This document shows positions 1-11,882 of a stretch of DNA of 64,000 bases, one piece after another (the first letter of the stretch is position 1; every line of letters starts with the position of its first letter). The notes under the pieces were generated by a model, which was not told the DNA's origin, did not search any database, and saw only the letters and a list, made by a program, of their open reading frames with translations. Made by a program: the position numbers and the translations under genes. Source of the stretch: Epiperipatus broadwayi (lineage: Eukaryota > Onychophora > Udeonychophora > Euonychophora > Peripatidae); NCBI GenBank assembly GCA_028023455.1, contig JAQFVV010006215.1, positions 1,992,580 through 2,056,579 on the forward strand. Reading direction: 5' to 3'.

Positions 1-93
1 CTTTCACAGCAGCAGCAGCTTTCTCATTTATTTCAGGCAGCAGATCTTCATGGTGAATTTATGATGGGCAATGGAAAGTTCAGCATCCGATAG
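1..93 (+). CDS. Possible 3'-terminal coding exon cut by the window edge
   Basis: Frame 1 is open from the first base to a TAG at 91-93. It reads a short glutamine run followed by a mixed-composition tail ending MGNGKFSIR. Local base composition is less AT-biased than the following kilobase. A pyrimidine-rich stretch ending in AG at 35-36 could be a splice acceptor, in which case the exon would begin at 37 and stay in the same frame. The downstream DNA becomes AT-rich, with AATAAA-like hexamers near 541 and 871, as a 3' UTR would. I do not recognise the protein. With only about 30 codons, a chance open frame cannot be excluded. Confidence 0.3.
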   Translation, partial: LSQQQQLSHLFQAADLHGEFMMGNGKFSIR

Positions 94-1522
94 GCCATCT
101 CCCGATGGAGAATAATCTAGGTGCTTTTACTCGGTCATACCTTGGCAGGAACAATTTATTTTTATATTTTGGAGACTCTCAGTGATCGAGAGCAAAGCTA
201 AAGTTTAAGTGAATGTCTCCAGCAAGTCTAAGATGGCCTCTTTTCTTATCTTGATCTTTCACATTTTTGTTAAGGTATTTTTAGGTTCTACTTAATCTGC
301 CCTGAGGATAATCAATGCATTTTGTTGGTTTTAATTTAAAGAAAGCTGCCATTCTATTGTTTACATTTTACATTTACTAATTACATTTTGGGGAATTTTT
401 CTTTAATTAATCTATTATCTATCACTGACCGATGCTTTTAAATTTCAAAGACAAAAAGGGAACATAAGATTATTTTAACTTTTAATTAAATATTACATCA
501 GATTTTTTTTAGAATTATTATTAAATGAAATTTAAACAAAGCAATAAATACGAACTTTATAATCCAAAATAAATGATTAAAATTATACAAAATTATATAA
601 CTAAAAGAAATCTAAATTATATTATTTTATCCCCATTTATTGCCTTTAATTTGAGATTGAAATGTGTGCGTGTTTATGCTGAATTCTACATATATTTATA
701 CATTTTTAATATTGCTACACACACAATTCGATACCAAAAAGTTTAAATTTGGGCGGGATAGACCGGTCAGTGAGAGACGACAGAAAAAGGTGAAACTTAA
801 GATTCGAATACGAATCTTACTGTTTCAATATATATATATAGTACCTGTTTAGACCTCATTCAATTTAAAATAAAGAATCTCTGCATTTACAAACTTTTCA
901 CTGCAAACACTAACATAAGTATATTAAAAAGAAAGAAACAAAGAAATAATATAAGCAAAAATATCCAGGTCAGATTTTTTTTTTTTTAAGTAACAAGTTA
1001 TTTATTACTTTCATTCTTATTTATAAACAGTAAGATAATTTTTTTGTTCAAATTAATTTCTACTAATAAATAAAAGTTTCCAGATTTATTAAGTGTAATC
1101 TGGAATAGCATTTGCATAAAAAAAGTTATGAGAGACACCAGTTTTGTTTTTTTAAATTTTGGTTTAGAAAGAAATCTTTGGGGAAAAGCTTTAAAAAAGT
1201 TATATCCTCACATTCAAGAACTTTTGATCAATTTATCCAGCAATAACAACAACAAAAAACTCTGTTAACAGCATTCCAAATAATCAAGCTGATTAAAGCA
1301 ATAATTATTTTGTCAATGATTAAAATGAAAAACCATGCAGTAGTTGAAAATCTCATTATAATGGGGTGGGAAAAAATATCTAATTAGGGTACTAGCCAGA
1401 TAAACCTGTAGTCTCCTGCAGAAGTCAATTTTAAAAGTATCTTATTCTAACAGGCAATAACAACTATTAAGAATCTAGAACTAGCATTGTTGGAGCAAGA
1501 AATTGGCATCTACAGAAGATGG
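94..1522. other. AT-rich non-coding stretch
   Basis: Possible 3' UTR of the edge exon for the first few hundred bases, then AT-rich sequence with A and T runs (near 970-990 and 1620-1655). No reading frame with recognisable protein content on either strand. Confidence 0.5.
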
Positions 1523-2402
1523 TACTATGGTATTAGAGCTGTGACATGAAGAATTATAATCATTTAATCATTAAATTAATTAGGTTACTAAATCAAAAAC
1601 ATATTTTAAAATCTACATTTAAAAAAAAAAAGAATTTAACAAAAAAAAAAAAATACGAAAAGCATTAATGTGAAGAATAGTTAAAATGCATGTTTAAATC
1701 AAATTGAGTGTGTGTTTGCACGTGCATATTCTGCATAATCTATTTTAATACATTGTACAGGCTTACACCTGCATTTATATATGTAATATATGTGGGATTC
1801 GAACTCAGACTTTCACATGACCTACAACTCTCAGTGCCATCTTACATTGCTGACTCACCTGATCACACACATGTTGAAAAGATAAATAATTACCAATATA
1901 CATATTTTATGCTAAACCAGCACTCATCAGTTGGTTCAGATTACCATGTCCACGCATATATACAATTAGTACTCAGCTTTATATTAAGATAACCAATCTT
2001 CATACTTTAATGAGTGCTGGTTTAGCACGAAATACATATATTTGTGATTATTTGACTTTTCAACATGTGTGTGATCAGGTGAGTCAGCAATATAAGATGG
2101 CACTCAGAGTTGTAGGTCATGTGAAAGTCTGAGTTTGAATCCTGCATATATTACATATATAAATGCAGATGTAAACCTTTACAATGTATTAAAATAGATT
2201 ATGCAGAATATGCACATGCAAACACACACTCAATTTGATTTAAAAACGCATTTTAACTATTTTTCACATTAATGCTTTTCATCTTTTTTTTTGTTAAATT
2301 GGTTTTTTTTTTTAATGTAGATTTTAAAATATGGTTTTGATTTAATTAATTTAATGATTAAATGATTATAATTCTTCATGCTGCAGCCCTAATACCACAG
2401 TA
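1523..2402. repeat. Long inverted repeat (fold-back), arms about 400 bp
   Basis: The left arm at 1523-1927 is matched by the reverse complement of 2010-2402, with scattered substitutions and small indels and an 82-base spacer. Both arms carry a SINE-like unit seen elsewhere in the window, marked by GCTAAACCAGCACTCAT and by a CAGACTTTCACATGACC block next to a box-B-like motif. The homology continues about 250 bp beyond that unit, so this is one inverted duplication and not just two SINE insertions. A transcript would fold into a long double-stranded RNA. Confidence 0.8.
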
Positions 2403-4483
2403 TCAATAACAATGGATATAACATCTAATTAAATTGTACAAAGATAACAGTATTCTTCAAATACCTGAGTGGGGGTATAAAATGGCCAATTTTTATCCAT
2501 TAAGAGAACCATTATGGCAAGTTGAGTGTTGCTAAGACCATCTACATCTTTTTTTTTTAAATATATGCAACTTGGCTAGAAAACTCACCACCTTTCTCCT
2601 GATTCTAAGATCATCCTCATACTACCATTTTGCTGCCCCATCACCTTGACTATCGGAAGAATGCTGAAAAACATAATGAAAACCATTTGTTGCAGTGATT
2701 GTTAGAAACCATTTCTTAATTGCCATGTACATGAGCTGAACTTACTCAATTGTGTGTGCAAAGGTAATTAATCAAGACTGCTCCACAAAACTCCTTTAAA
2801 CCCTTTCAAATGAACTTTAATTTCTAATATCCAGATTTTGTCCTCTTAAAATTTATAACCATGTAATTTTTCTCACTGTAAATATAAGATTTGCTCTCAA
2901 TAACTTTCTTTCTGTAATTGAACTTATCATATGCTCTCTTTTTGTAATCTTGGTGTGGTCTGTCTTTTATATATTAAATGATTTTTTTAATATGAATTAA
3001 TATATCAATCTAAACAATCTTTCGAGCTTAACATATAAATTTTTCTCTTCTCCTTATGTAATCAGACCTCCTTAAGTTGAGGTTCGTAAATCCCCGCCTG
3101 TTAAACAAACTTGAACGGATTTTAAAATCAATAAGCTCGCATAATTGTTTCCTCATTTTAATTTCTATGTTGTTTTTTTTTATAAAAATGAAAACGGTAT
3201 TTATCAAATCCCAGGGTAATGCAATTAAATTAATACTTTCTAAGATTTAAAAATGTTATTTACTGAACTTCTAAAAGTGGTGAGTAGTCATTTTGTTTTT
3301 CTAATATTTTATTACTCTTAAAATTTTCAAACCAAAATAATCCCAGTATTTAATCATGTTCTTTTATGGCAGATAAGGAGGGGGGGGGATAATTTTAGAA
3401 TTCTATTTAATAAATGAAATTTCAGTATGTTGTCTTAAATAAAAATCCTTTCTTATACATATGTCAAAATGGCATAGCTAATTAATAAATTGTAGCATTC
3501 AAACAAGGACAGAGATTTTGAAGCCATAATTAGTACCGTGGAATGTTGTTAGTGATCTTTTAAAAATGCGTTACTGATATTAGGCTTAGTTTCGGTTATT
3601 TATATCTATGTGCTTCTAATCTGCGGGTCATGACAAACTTGCACCCATGAATTTCTTTCCTTCGTGCCTTGCCCCATAAATAGTCGACCTTCCTGGGCCT
3701 TATTCCCTATAAAACTTGTAAGTGCATTGGTGGAGGCCGACCCATACCTTTTGGATAAAAGGGTTCTGGGCGCCGGTGGAGGCCCAAGCTAGACCCAATT
3801 TCAGATTTCTTTAAGCACTGCCCAAGAAAAAGGGGGTGTTCATTTTTATTTTGTTAAGGAGCACAACCCATCTTACTTCCTTGCCTCAAGTTAGTACCAT
3901 AAAATTTTATTTAATATTTTCTTTTGTGGTGCTACAATATTTCAACTTGTACTTTGCTAAAACATACGTATAAATTCCCAAATTTTAATAGCTGCCTGAA
4001 TTAATAATTTTTTTTTTTGCTTTATATAATCCCACCATCGTAATTCCCTTTTTAGATTTAGAGTACTAGCCTGAGGGGGGAATATAAAGCGTTTGGTTGG
4101 AATATAAATTGTAAATCTTGTTAATCAAAGGTTTTGTTCCATAATCAAATGCAACTTTGAAATGTTTTGGTTCTTTTATTTTCATGACCGAAATGGCATG
4201 AGAATAATTTATTCAGTATTTATAACTAATTTTCAGAACGCTCTTTATATCTCTATCTAGAAATCACCATATTTAATTGTAATCAATAAATGCATTACTT
4301 ATATAATACCTAAATTTGTTTTTAAAAATGATTGGCATAGTTATTGTAAACCAACCCAACAAAATAAAAATGTATATTAATTTGTGAATGTTTAAAACCA
4401 GAATGAGAGCATATGAATTACAATGGCATGTAGATTCACGCCCATCACAATATCACTATAATCAAATTTATATATATATATAT
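2403..4483. other. AT-rich intergenic stretch
   Basis: No coding potential recognised. A G run lies near 3379-3388. A GC-richer block at about 3590-3860 contains two similar GGTGGAGGCC segments (near 3731 and 3776) and may be an old repeat that I cannot name. Confidence 0.4.
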
Positions 4484-6537
4484 TGTAACAGGAACTGGGT
4501 TCAAACCCTGTTACAAAAGGAAAGAAAATGTAGTTTGTAGATATTTTTTTTATTTATATATTATTATTATGCTATAATTAATTGTAAAAGTTGCACAGAC
4601 CAAACGCACGTGTATTTTCTGTAATGAGGGGTATAGGCATATATTTTAAGTGGCATACGTATGTGTAGGTGAATGTTATTGTTGAGAACAAGAAAATAAA
4701 AATTTAGAAGATTTTAAATCAGGTAAAAGAAAAGTTTCTTTTACAATTATAAACTTCCTGAATTAATTGGCCAAACGTATCTCATTGTTCAATAAAAAAA
4801 AAAAAAAGCAGAATCCAACTGCTTGAATGGATTTTTTTTTTGTGTGTGTTTGTTTTAATTAAATTGATTTTGCAGAAATAATTTTTAAAGAAATGAACAT
4901 GGAATGCCATTATTTATTGAACTCTTTTCAATTTCTTTTGTTTGATTAAAGTCGACGAAAAGATTTATAATTAAAAAGTTCAGGAATTTAAAAAAAAGAA
5001 TTAGATAAGTAAAAGTCAAGATCGCTAAGTGGTTTTCCTTTTGTTGACATTTTATAAGAAAATCTATTTTTGGAAACAAAGGAATACCAGCGATAAGGAG
5101 AAAGGCAACTGGGATTGATTAATTAATTTTTAAAAAATGGACAGTTGAGCTCTGCTGGTCTGATGTGTAAGAAGAGCAGGTGTTCTAAATTATTATTGAA
5201 GAAGATTTATTAAGAGAAGATTCTAATACATTAAGGGAAAAGCAGAAAGTTGGGGATGTGAACTGTGCGAACTGAACTAAATATAGGAGACCTCATGGAT
5301 CGCATGGGGTAAAATCACCATTGTGCTGGGGAAGGTGTTCGGACTCCAGCCATTTTACCTATGCCATGTAAATATATATACCACAGTCAACATCCCCAAT
5401 TGCCCTTCAGAACTATAACTCTTTGAATCCAGTGCAGATCGTCCACCATTCTGGAATATAGCCACAAGAAGAAGGAACAGTAGATTGAATACGCCACTTT
5501 AGAGGGACTAAAGGAATGAAATATTAAATGGAAGTGATGGACACCATATTTGCCTAGGCAGGATCACCAGAATTGACTTACGAGTGCACTCAGAAACACA
5601 TATGCAATTTATTCGGACTATATTATGCCGGTAAATATACACCTATTATACCATTTTTAAATCCTTAAATTTAATCCAACTTAACTGTGCAATTATTTAG
5701 TAATATACCTGTATTATTAATTTTTTTGTTGTTGTTTTCTTCGTAATGGTAATTCATTAAAAATATTTATTATATATATGTGTGTGCCATTTATTGCTTA
5801 TATTTTTTGAATATTAGTAGATCGGAAATTAAATTATTGATTTATTTCGATACAGGTTATAGAATTTATATGTTCCAAAATCTTATACACGTGCGTGCTG
5901 GTGTGCATTTAATGATAATTTAAAGCGAAACAGGTTAGATAGAAAGGTGATGAGGATTTTAAGAGGGTTATTTTAAACTTTAATGGGAATAAAAGAAAAT
6001 AGAAAACTATAGAAAAGAATTGATTTGAAACTTCATTCCCCTTCATTTCTTCTCCAGCGCAATGCGCTACCACACCCTGAGCATTAAGGCGGGCATCTAA
6101 TTAAATGGCTGAATCAAACAAATATTTAATAGACCCTACGATTCTTGTTAAATAACAAGATTGGTGCTTGGCAATGAACAAAATATATATATATACGTTG
6201 TCCATAAACATAGAGGTCTAGTTAAAGGTTAAGTTAAAGCTGGGAGGGTTCGATTTAATTACCTGATATACGTGTGTTCTGCTGTCGGTTTCTTCACTTA
6301 CCCCTTTGAATGACCCAAAGTTCAGGAAAACTTTGTATGAGGGGTGAATGACTCAATTTTTTGGGAAAACTTCACATGGGAAGGGCTATCAGTAATGCAC
6401 GTGTCACTGTAAAAATTCACCCTCCGAAGAAAGAATAATTGTAAAAAAAGTTGGTTTGATAAGGATAAAGGTTTGAATTCAGATGATTTAAAATTTTAAA
6501 AATGTAAACGTACACTACCATGGTGGGAATTGTTACA
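4484..6537 (+). repeat. Left long terminal repeat
   Basis: 2054 bp, nearly the same as the right LTR, differing by scattered substitutions and changes in TA and A runs. The first 32 bases form a nested palindrome: TGTAACAGG pairs with CCTGTTACA, enclosing GGGTTCAAACCC. A 64-codon open frame on the - strand occurs at the same place in both LTRs (4885-5079 and 8439-8633). It resembles no protein I know and is probably duplicated only because the LTR is. Confidence 0.85.
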
Positions 6538-6895
6538 ATGGACTCCCAACGACCGGGCTTTTGAAGAACAGAGATCGATAGGGGGAATGCAGCTGGAGGA
6601 TATAGAGGGCACATTAATCAAAAAGAGAGAACATTTTTTTAAAAAGGAAAAAAAAAAGAGAAAGGAAATAGAGTCGGTTTTAAGTATAAAGATTTGTGGC
6701 TGTTCAGTTAAATATTTTTTTTCTGGGAGAGAAAAATGATAAAGAAATATAATTTAATGGTAGATAGGCAAATAGGGCAAAAACAAAAAGGGGGGAAATA
6801 ATAAATATTATGTGGAGAATGGTCGGGGAGCTGGGGCATTGAACCCGACATGTATTGTTAATCTCACTAAAAAAATAATATAAAATCAAAATCAG
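6538..6895 (+). other. Retrotransposon leader with possible primer-binding site
   Basis: Untranslated interior between the left LTR and the gag start. TGGACTCCCAACG at 6539-6551 stands where a tRNA primer-binding site is expected, but I could not match it to a tRNA 3' end. Confidence 0.5.
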
Positions 6896-7837
6896 ATGAA
6901 AACTAGGTCACAGAGCAACATGGATTCAGAAACGTCGGACAAGGGAAAGGAAATGGACAAGTTTGAACAGATCATGGTAAAGTTGCAAGAAATGGAAGAA
7001 AGGTTACGAAAAGAAATAAGGAATGTAAAGGAAGAAATGAATGAAAGGTTATCAGAGATGCAGATAGAAAATGAAAAGGGGTTGGCAGAATTGGAGAAAA
7101 AGTTGCGTGAAGAAATAAGAATCAGTAAGGCAGGGGTGGGGGAGAGTGAAAAGCAAGCGACAGATAAATTAGAAGTAGAGGAAAATACAGAAGAAAATGA
7201 AATTAAACCAAAGGCCGAAGGGAAAGACGAAGAAAAGGTAAAGACAGGCCAAGTCATAGGAGAGAAGATAAGGGAAGAGCAGCAAATCATGGAGTAAGGG
7301 ATAGGTAGCCAGACAAATGTTAACCAGTTCCTTAAGATCCATTTATTCGCCGGCCAAATAAAAGAGGTGCCAGTAGAGCATCTCAAGAGCCTACAGAGGT
7401 ACTTTAATGTAACCAAAATGTCATAAGGGAACAAGGTAATAATAGTGTGTAGCAACTTGGCGGGGAATGCGTTGTCATGGTGGGAGTAACTGTTTTGCCA
7501 ACCTCGAATGTTTAAAGAGTATACTGAAGCTGTGTGTGAAACGTTTTGGTCGGAAGAGCAGCAAGAGGTCGTTAGATACCGCATAATGCAGGAAAAGTAT
7601 AGAGTAAATGGGCAAGAGAGCTACACACAATTTTTTCAGTGACAAGTGGATAAATTGTGAACTTTGGACAAATGCAATATGACAGAGCGACACATAATTA
7701 GAATCATCAGGCATAATTTGCCAACAAGGATCGAACAGATGCTGATAGGAAATGGGAGGTCATCGATTGAAGAGGTGGCTGAAATGTTGAATGCTATAGA
7801 TATGAGTGAAAGCAAACAGGATAAAACTATAGATTGA
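6896..7837 (+). pseudogene. gag-like gene of the LTR element, with five in-frame stops
   Basis: A single frame runs from 6896 to a TGA at 7835-7837 (313 codons) and is interrupted by stops at 7295 (TAA), 7424 (TAA), 7487 (TAA), 7640 (TGA) and 7658 (TGA), with no frameshift needed. The first 133 residues are highly charged, with glutamate/lysine heptad-like spacing typical of a coiled coil. The later part has features of the retrotransposon gag/capsid family: a FLKIHLFAG segment, an ALSWWE motif at about 7469-7486, and a helical region around the last two stops. No CCHC zinc knuckle or pol follows before the polypurine tract. Family assignment rests on pattern and context. Expression as one protein is impossible without stop readthrough. 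Confidence 0.7.
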
Positions 7838-8020
7838 GGCAAATGGAGAAATCATGATCAGGGAAAGGATTCTAACCACCAGAAACCATAACAAAAATAA
7901 AATGAAATTTATGGGAAATAAAAGGGAAGGGAAAAGACATATATATATATATAGGAAAGGGTTAGGGTTTTTTTTCTTTGGTAGCCTTCAAAACAAAATA
8001 AACCTCATTTTGAAGTCTTT

Positions 8021-8034
8021 CAAATGGGGGGCAT
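8021..8034 (+). other. Polypurine-tract-like sequence
   Basis: CAAATGGGGGGCAT abuts the right LTR start. It is the position and composition expected of the plus-strand priming site of an LTR retrotransposon. Confidence 0.6.
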
Positions 8035-10099
8035 TGTAACAGGAACTGGGTTCAAACCCTGTTACAAAAGAAAAGAAAATGTAGTTTGTAGATATTTTTT
8101 TATTTATTTATATATTATTATGCTATAATTAATTGTAAAAGTCGCACAGACCAAATACGTGTATTTGCTGTAATGAGGGGTATAGGCATATATTTTAAGT
8201 GGCATATGTATGTGTAGGTGAATGTTATTGTTGAGAACAAGAAAATAAAAATTTAGAAGATTTTAAAGCAGGTAAAAGAAAAGTTTCTTTTACAATTATA
8301 AACTTCCTGAATTAATTGGCCAAACGTATCTCATTGTTCAATAAAAAAAAAAAGAAAGTAGAATCCAACTGCTTGAATGGATATATATATATATTTTTTG
8401 TGTTTGTTTTAATTAAATGGATTTTGCAGAAATAATTTTTAGAGAAATGAACATGGAATGCCATTATTTATTGAACTCTTTTTGATTTCTTTTGTTTGAT
8501 TAAAGTCGACGAAAAGATTTATAATTAAAAAGTTCAGGAATTTAAAAAAAAGAATTAGATAAGTAAAAGTCAAGATCGCTAAGTGGTTTTCCTTTTGTTG
8601 ACATTTTATAAGAAAATCTATTTTTGGAAACAAAGGAATACCAGCGATAAGGAGAAAGGCAACTGGGATTGATTAATTAATTTTTAAAAAATGGACAGTT
8701 GAGCTCTGCTGGTCTTATGTGTAAGAAGAGCAGGTGTTCTAAATCATTATTGAAGAAGATTTATTAAGAGAAGATTCTAATACATTAAGGGAAAAGCAGA
8801 AAGTTGGGGATGTGAACTGTGCCAACTGAACTAAATATATGAGACCTCATGGATCGCATGGGGTAAAATCACCATCGTGCCGGGGAAGGTGTTCGGACTC
8901 CAGCCATTTTACCTATGCCACGTAAATATATATACCACAGTCAACATCCCCAATTGCCCTTCAGAACTATAACTCTTTGAATCCAGTGCAGATCGTCCGC
9001 CATTCTGGAATTTAGCCAAAAGAAGAAGAACAGTAGATTGAATACGCCACTTTAGAGGGACTAAAGGAATGAAATATTAAGTGGAAGTGATGGATGCCAT
9101 ATTTTCCTAGGCAGGATCCCCAGAATTGACTTGTGAGTGCACTCGGAAACACATATTCAAGTTATTCAGACTATATTATGCCGGTAAATATATACCTATT
9201 ATACCATATTTAAATCCTTAAATTTAATCCAACTTAACTGTGCGATTATTTAGTAATATACCTGTATTATTAATTTTTTTTGTTGTTGTTTTCTCAGTAA
9301 TGGTAATTCATTAAAAATATTTATTATATGTATATGTGTGCCATTTATTGCTTATATTTTTTGAATAAATATTAGTAGATCGGAAATTAAATTATTGATT
9401 TATTTTGATACATCTTATAGAATTTATATGTTCCAAAATCTTACACACGTGCGTGCTGGTGTGCATTTAATGATAATTTAAAGCGAAACAGGTTAGATAG
9501 AAAGGTGATGAGGATTTTAAGAGGGTTATTTTAAACTTTAATGGGAATAAAAGAAAATAGAAAACTATAGAAAAGAATTGATTTGAAACTTCGTTCCCCT
9601 TCATTTCTTCTCCAGCGCAATGCGCTACCACACCCTGAGCATTAAGGCGGGCATCTAATTAAATGGCTGAATCAAACAAATATTTAATAGACCCTACGAT
9701 TCTTGTTAAATAACAAGATTGGCGCTTGGCAATGAACAAATATATATATATATATACATTGTCCATAAACGTAGAGGTCTAGTTAAAGGTTAAGTTAAAG
9801 CTGGGAGGGTTCGATTTAATTACCTGATATACGTGTGTTCTGCTGTCGGTTTCTTCACTTACCCCTTTGAATGACCCAAAGTTCGGGAAAACTTTGCATG
9901 AGGTGTGAATGACTCAATTTCATGGGAAAACTTCATATGGGAAGGGCTATCAGTAATGCATGCATCACTGTAAAAATTCATCCTCAGAAAGAAAGAATAA
10001 CTGTAAAAAAAGTTGGTTTGATAAGAATAAAAGTTTGAATTCAGATGATTTAAAATTTTAAAAATGTAAATGTGCACTATGATGGTGGGAATCATTACA
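8035..10099 (+). repeat. Right long terminal repeat
   Basis: About 2065 bp direct repeat of 4484-6537, starting TGTAACAGG and ending ATTACA where the left copy has GTTACA. It keeps the terminal palindrome and the central region. Differences from the left LTR are mostly single bases plus length changes in simple runs. Confidence 0.85.
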
Positions 10100-10420
10100 A
10101 TATATGTATCTTTTATTAAATATTTTATTTTAAAGTTATTTAAGTGTTTGAATTCCAATTTTCTCCACTTCCACACGTACATTAATTAAGTTAATCTTAG
10201 GTGTCTGTCTTCTCCGCTCTGTTAGTGGGCTGGATTTAAAATAAATTCTTGTGTGCCATCATTATATGTTATTCATTAGATGTTTGACTGGAGTTTATGG
10301 AGTGGGTTCAAATTCAGGTTGGTCCCTGACCTAAATCTCAGGCTTAACTGGGTTTGAAGTACATTTTGTGAGTACCAGCTCATGTTAGATGGATAAACAT
10401 GTTTTGACTGGTACAATATA
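10100..10420. other. Non-coding flank of the LTR element
   Basis: No gene seen. TGGGTTCAAATTCAGG near 10304 resembles a pol III box B but has no clear box A partner. Confidence 0.4.
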
Positions 10421-10424
10421 TTAT

Positions 10425-10505
10425 AAGGGATTTCAAATCAGAATTTCAAGCTCCCTACAGCTCTACATTTCATCATATACAACCGATACACATGACCTAA
10501 CTTAT
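10425..10505 (-). repeat. SINE-like dispersed repeat (partial)
   Basis: Read on the - strand it contains the block with GGGAGCTTGAAATTCTGA followed by a degenerate box B (TTTGAAATCCC), as in the copies at 12.9, 13.4 and 58.9 kb. It abuts the truncated end of the LINE fragment to its right. Confidence 0.55.
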
Positions 10506-10955
10506 CTCAAACCACAAATGTTCTCAACATTTAACAGTATTTAAATATTGTTTGGCATAACTCCTATACCATCACCCCTTTTTTCTTTCCTATTTATACC
10601 CTGCCATACAAAGACTTCTAGTACAGGTTCTTCTTCTTCTCTTAGATGTGTTTCCATTACTGTTAATACCTCAAGCTCTTCATTTTTAACTGCTTTGTTT
10701 AATTTCTGGTCTCCTACCACATTGCATATTCAAATATCCAATTTTAACAATTTCTTCTTTCCTAACTAACCTTTTATAAATTCTTTTGACTCTTTCTTCT
10801 CCAATACATTTATAAATAACTTGATTACCATTAATTTTACTGACCCATTCCCTCTTCATAGCTACATTAATATCCAAACCAGCTGCCCTTTGTTTATTTC
10901 TTACATCCTGTCCATTCTTCTTCTTTCTGATCACATTGCAACTTAACTCCCCTCC

Positions 10956-11407
10956 TCTATAAGTTTCTCGAACTATATTCTTTATAAATCAAACTCCCTA
11001 AAACTTCACTTCCTTGTTTTTCTAAATGCAATCCATCTTTACTATACAACTCCCTCTTACTAATAAAATAATCTCACACAAACATCATTTCTCTCACACA
11101 ATTTTTTCAATCTTTCATTTATAGAACATGCCCTATCTAACAATCTTACTCAAATTACTAATCAATTCTATGTACTCATCCATTATTCTCTCTGAAGGTT
11201 CTTACAAATTATTTGTCCCTACCGTAACATATACATCTCTACTTCATTGTTTTTTACCTTATCTGTAACATTACTAATTCTAGCTCCAAGCACACATATT
11301 TTTACATACCTGTTTCTATTTTCCCTTGCAATTATATCTCCACATTCTCTAATTAGTGAATCTTCTATCAATACTGTCTCATAGTTTACTTTCCCTACTT
11401 CATCCAT
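10956..11407 (-). pseudogene. LINE ORF1 C-terminal part: SGNH/GDSL esterase-like
   Basis: On the - strand, residues 13-18 of the frame starting at 11407 read LIEDSL where the family has a G-D-S nucleophile block, so the glycine is replaced by glutamate. It is followed by a CVLGARI segment resembling the family's PGA block. After more stops and frame changes, a piece at about 11080-10970 reads YSKDGLHLEKQGSEVLG, the D-x-x-H-x-x-x-x-G block that supplies the catalytic Asp and His. The frame is interrupted several times. It is known that many CR1/L2 ORF1 proteins carry this esterase domain. Confidence 0.6.
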
Positions 11408-11477
11408 AACCTTCTCATATCTTCTGGATTTCCTTATCTACTTCTTTCTTATCATTCCTATTCAATAATTCTTTTAA

Positions 11478-11882
11478 CTACTCACCCTTCATTTCTAATG
11501 ATTTTAATTTTGCTTTTACATCATGTACCTCTTCCTCTATCTTACTTATTCTTTGGCTAACCATCTCCATTGCACTACTTATTTTTCCACCCATATCTCT
11601 TATCACTCCATTAAAAACATATTCTATTTTATCTTCCACAACTACATTTTGCTCCATTTCTCCTGACTTTCTCTTTAAACTATCTATACTTAGAAAATGC
11701 CTTTTCACCTCTTTTATCATATTTGCACACAGTCTACACAGCCACAAACCTGTTACATCCTTCCTAGTCTTATTTAAGCATTTCAAATGATAAACCTCAT
11801 CACATATGGTACACTCTAAGAGATCATGCCTAATTTCTTTCTGATCATTAGATATGCATTGTGGAATACAAATACAATCCAT
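11478..11882 (-). pseudogene. LINE ORF1 N-terminal part: PHD zinc finger and coiled coil
   Basis: 134 codons from ATG at 11882. Residues 5-52 hold a C4HC3 PHD-type set: C5, C9, C24, C27, H32, C35, C49 and C52, with the usual W47 two residues before the last pair. Residues 85-130 are charged and probably a coiled coil (repeating E/K/I pattern). The frame ends at a TAG, and the same frame continues with plausible charged residues before a second stop and a frameshift lead into the esterase-like part, so the original ORF1 was longer. In related LINEs, ORF1 proteins bind RNA/DNA in the retrotransposition particle; here the gene is broken. Confidence 0.65.

Larger units (their letters stand above)
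4484..10099 (+). mobile_element. LTR retrotransposon with very long LTRs and gag-only interior
   Basis: Two direct repeats of about 2.05 kb (4484-6537 and 8035-10099) flank a 1.5 kb interior. The LTRs begin TGTAAC; the left ends GTTACA and the right ends ATTACA, giving the usual short inverted termini. The interior begins two bases on with TGG (6539), as a primer-binding site would, though I could not assign a tRNA. It ends in a purine/G-rich tract (8021-8034) just before the right LTR, as a polypurine tract would. The flanks read ATAT on both sides, compatible with a 4-6 bp target duplication, but the site is a TA microsatellite so this is weak. Only a gag-like region is present; no protease, reverse transcriptase, RNase H or integrase sequence is seen. 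This fits a non-autonomous derivative of the kind called TR-GAG or LARD. Confidence 0.85.

Noticed and set aside
4885-5079. 64-codon frame on the - strand conserved at 8439-8633
   Set aside because: It is conserved only because the two LTRs are duplicates. Composition is F/L/I-rich low complexity and no family is recognised.
6892-7584. 230-codon open frame on the - strand across the gag region
   Set aside because: Antisense shadow of the E/K-rich gag frame; serine/phenylalanine-rich product with no recognisable domain.
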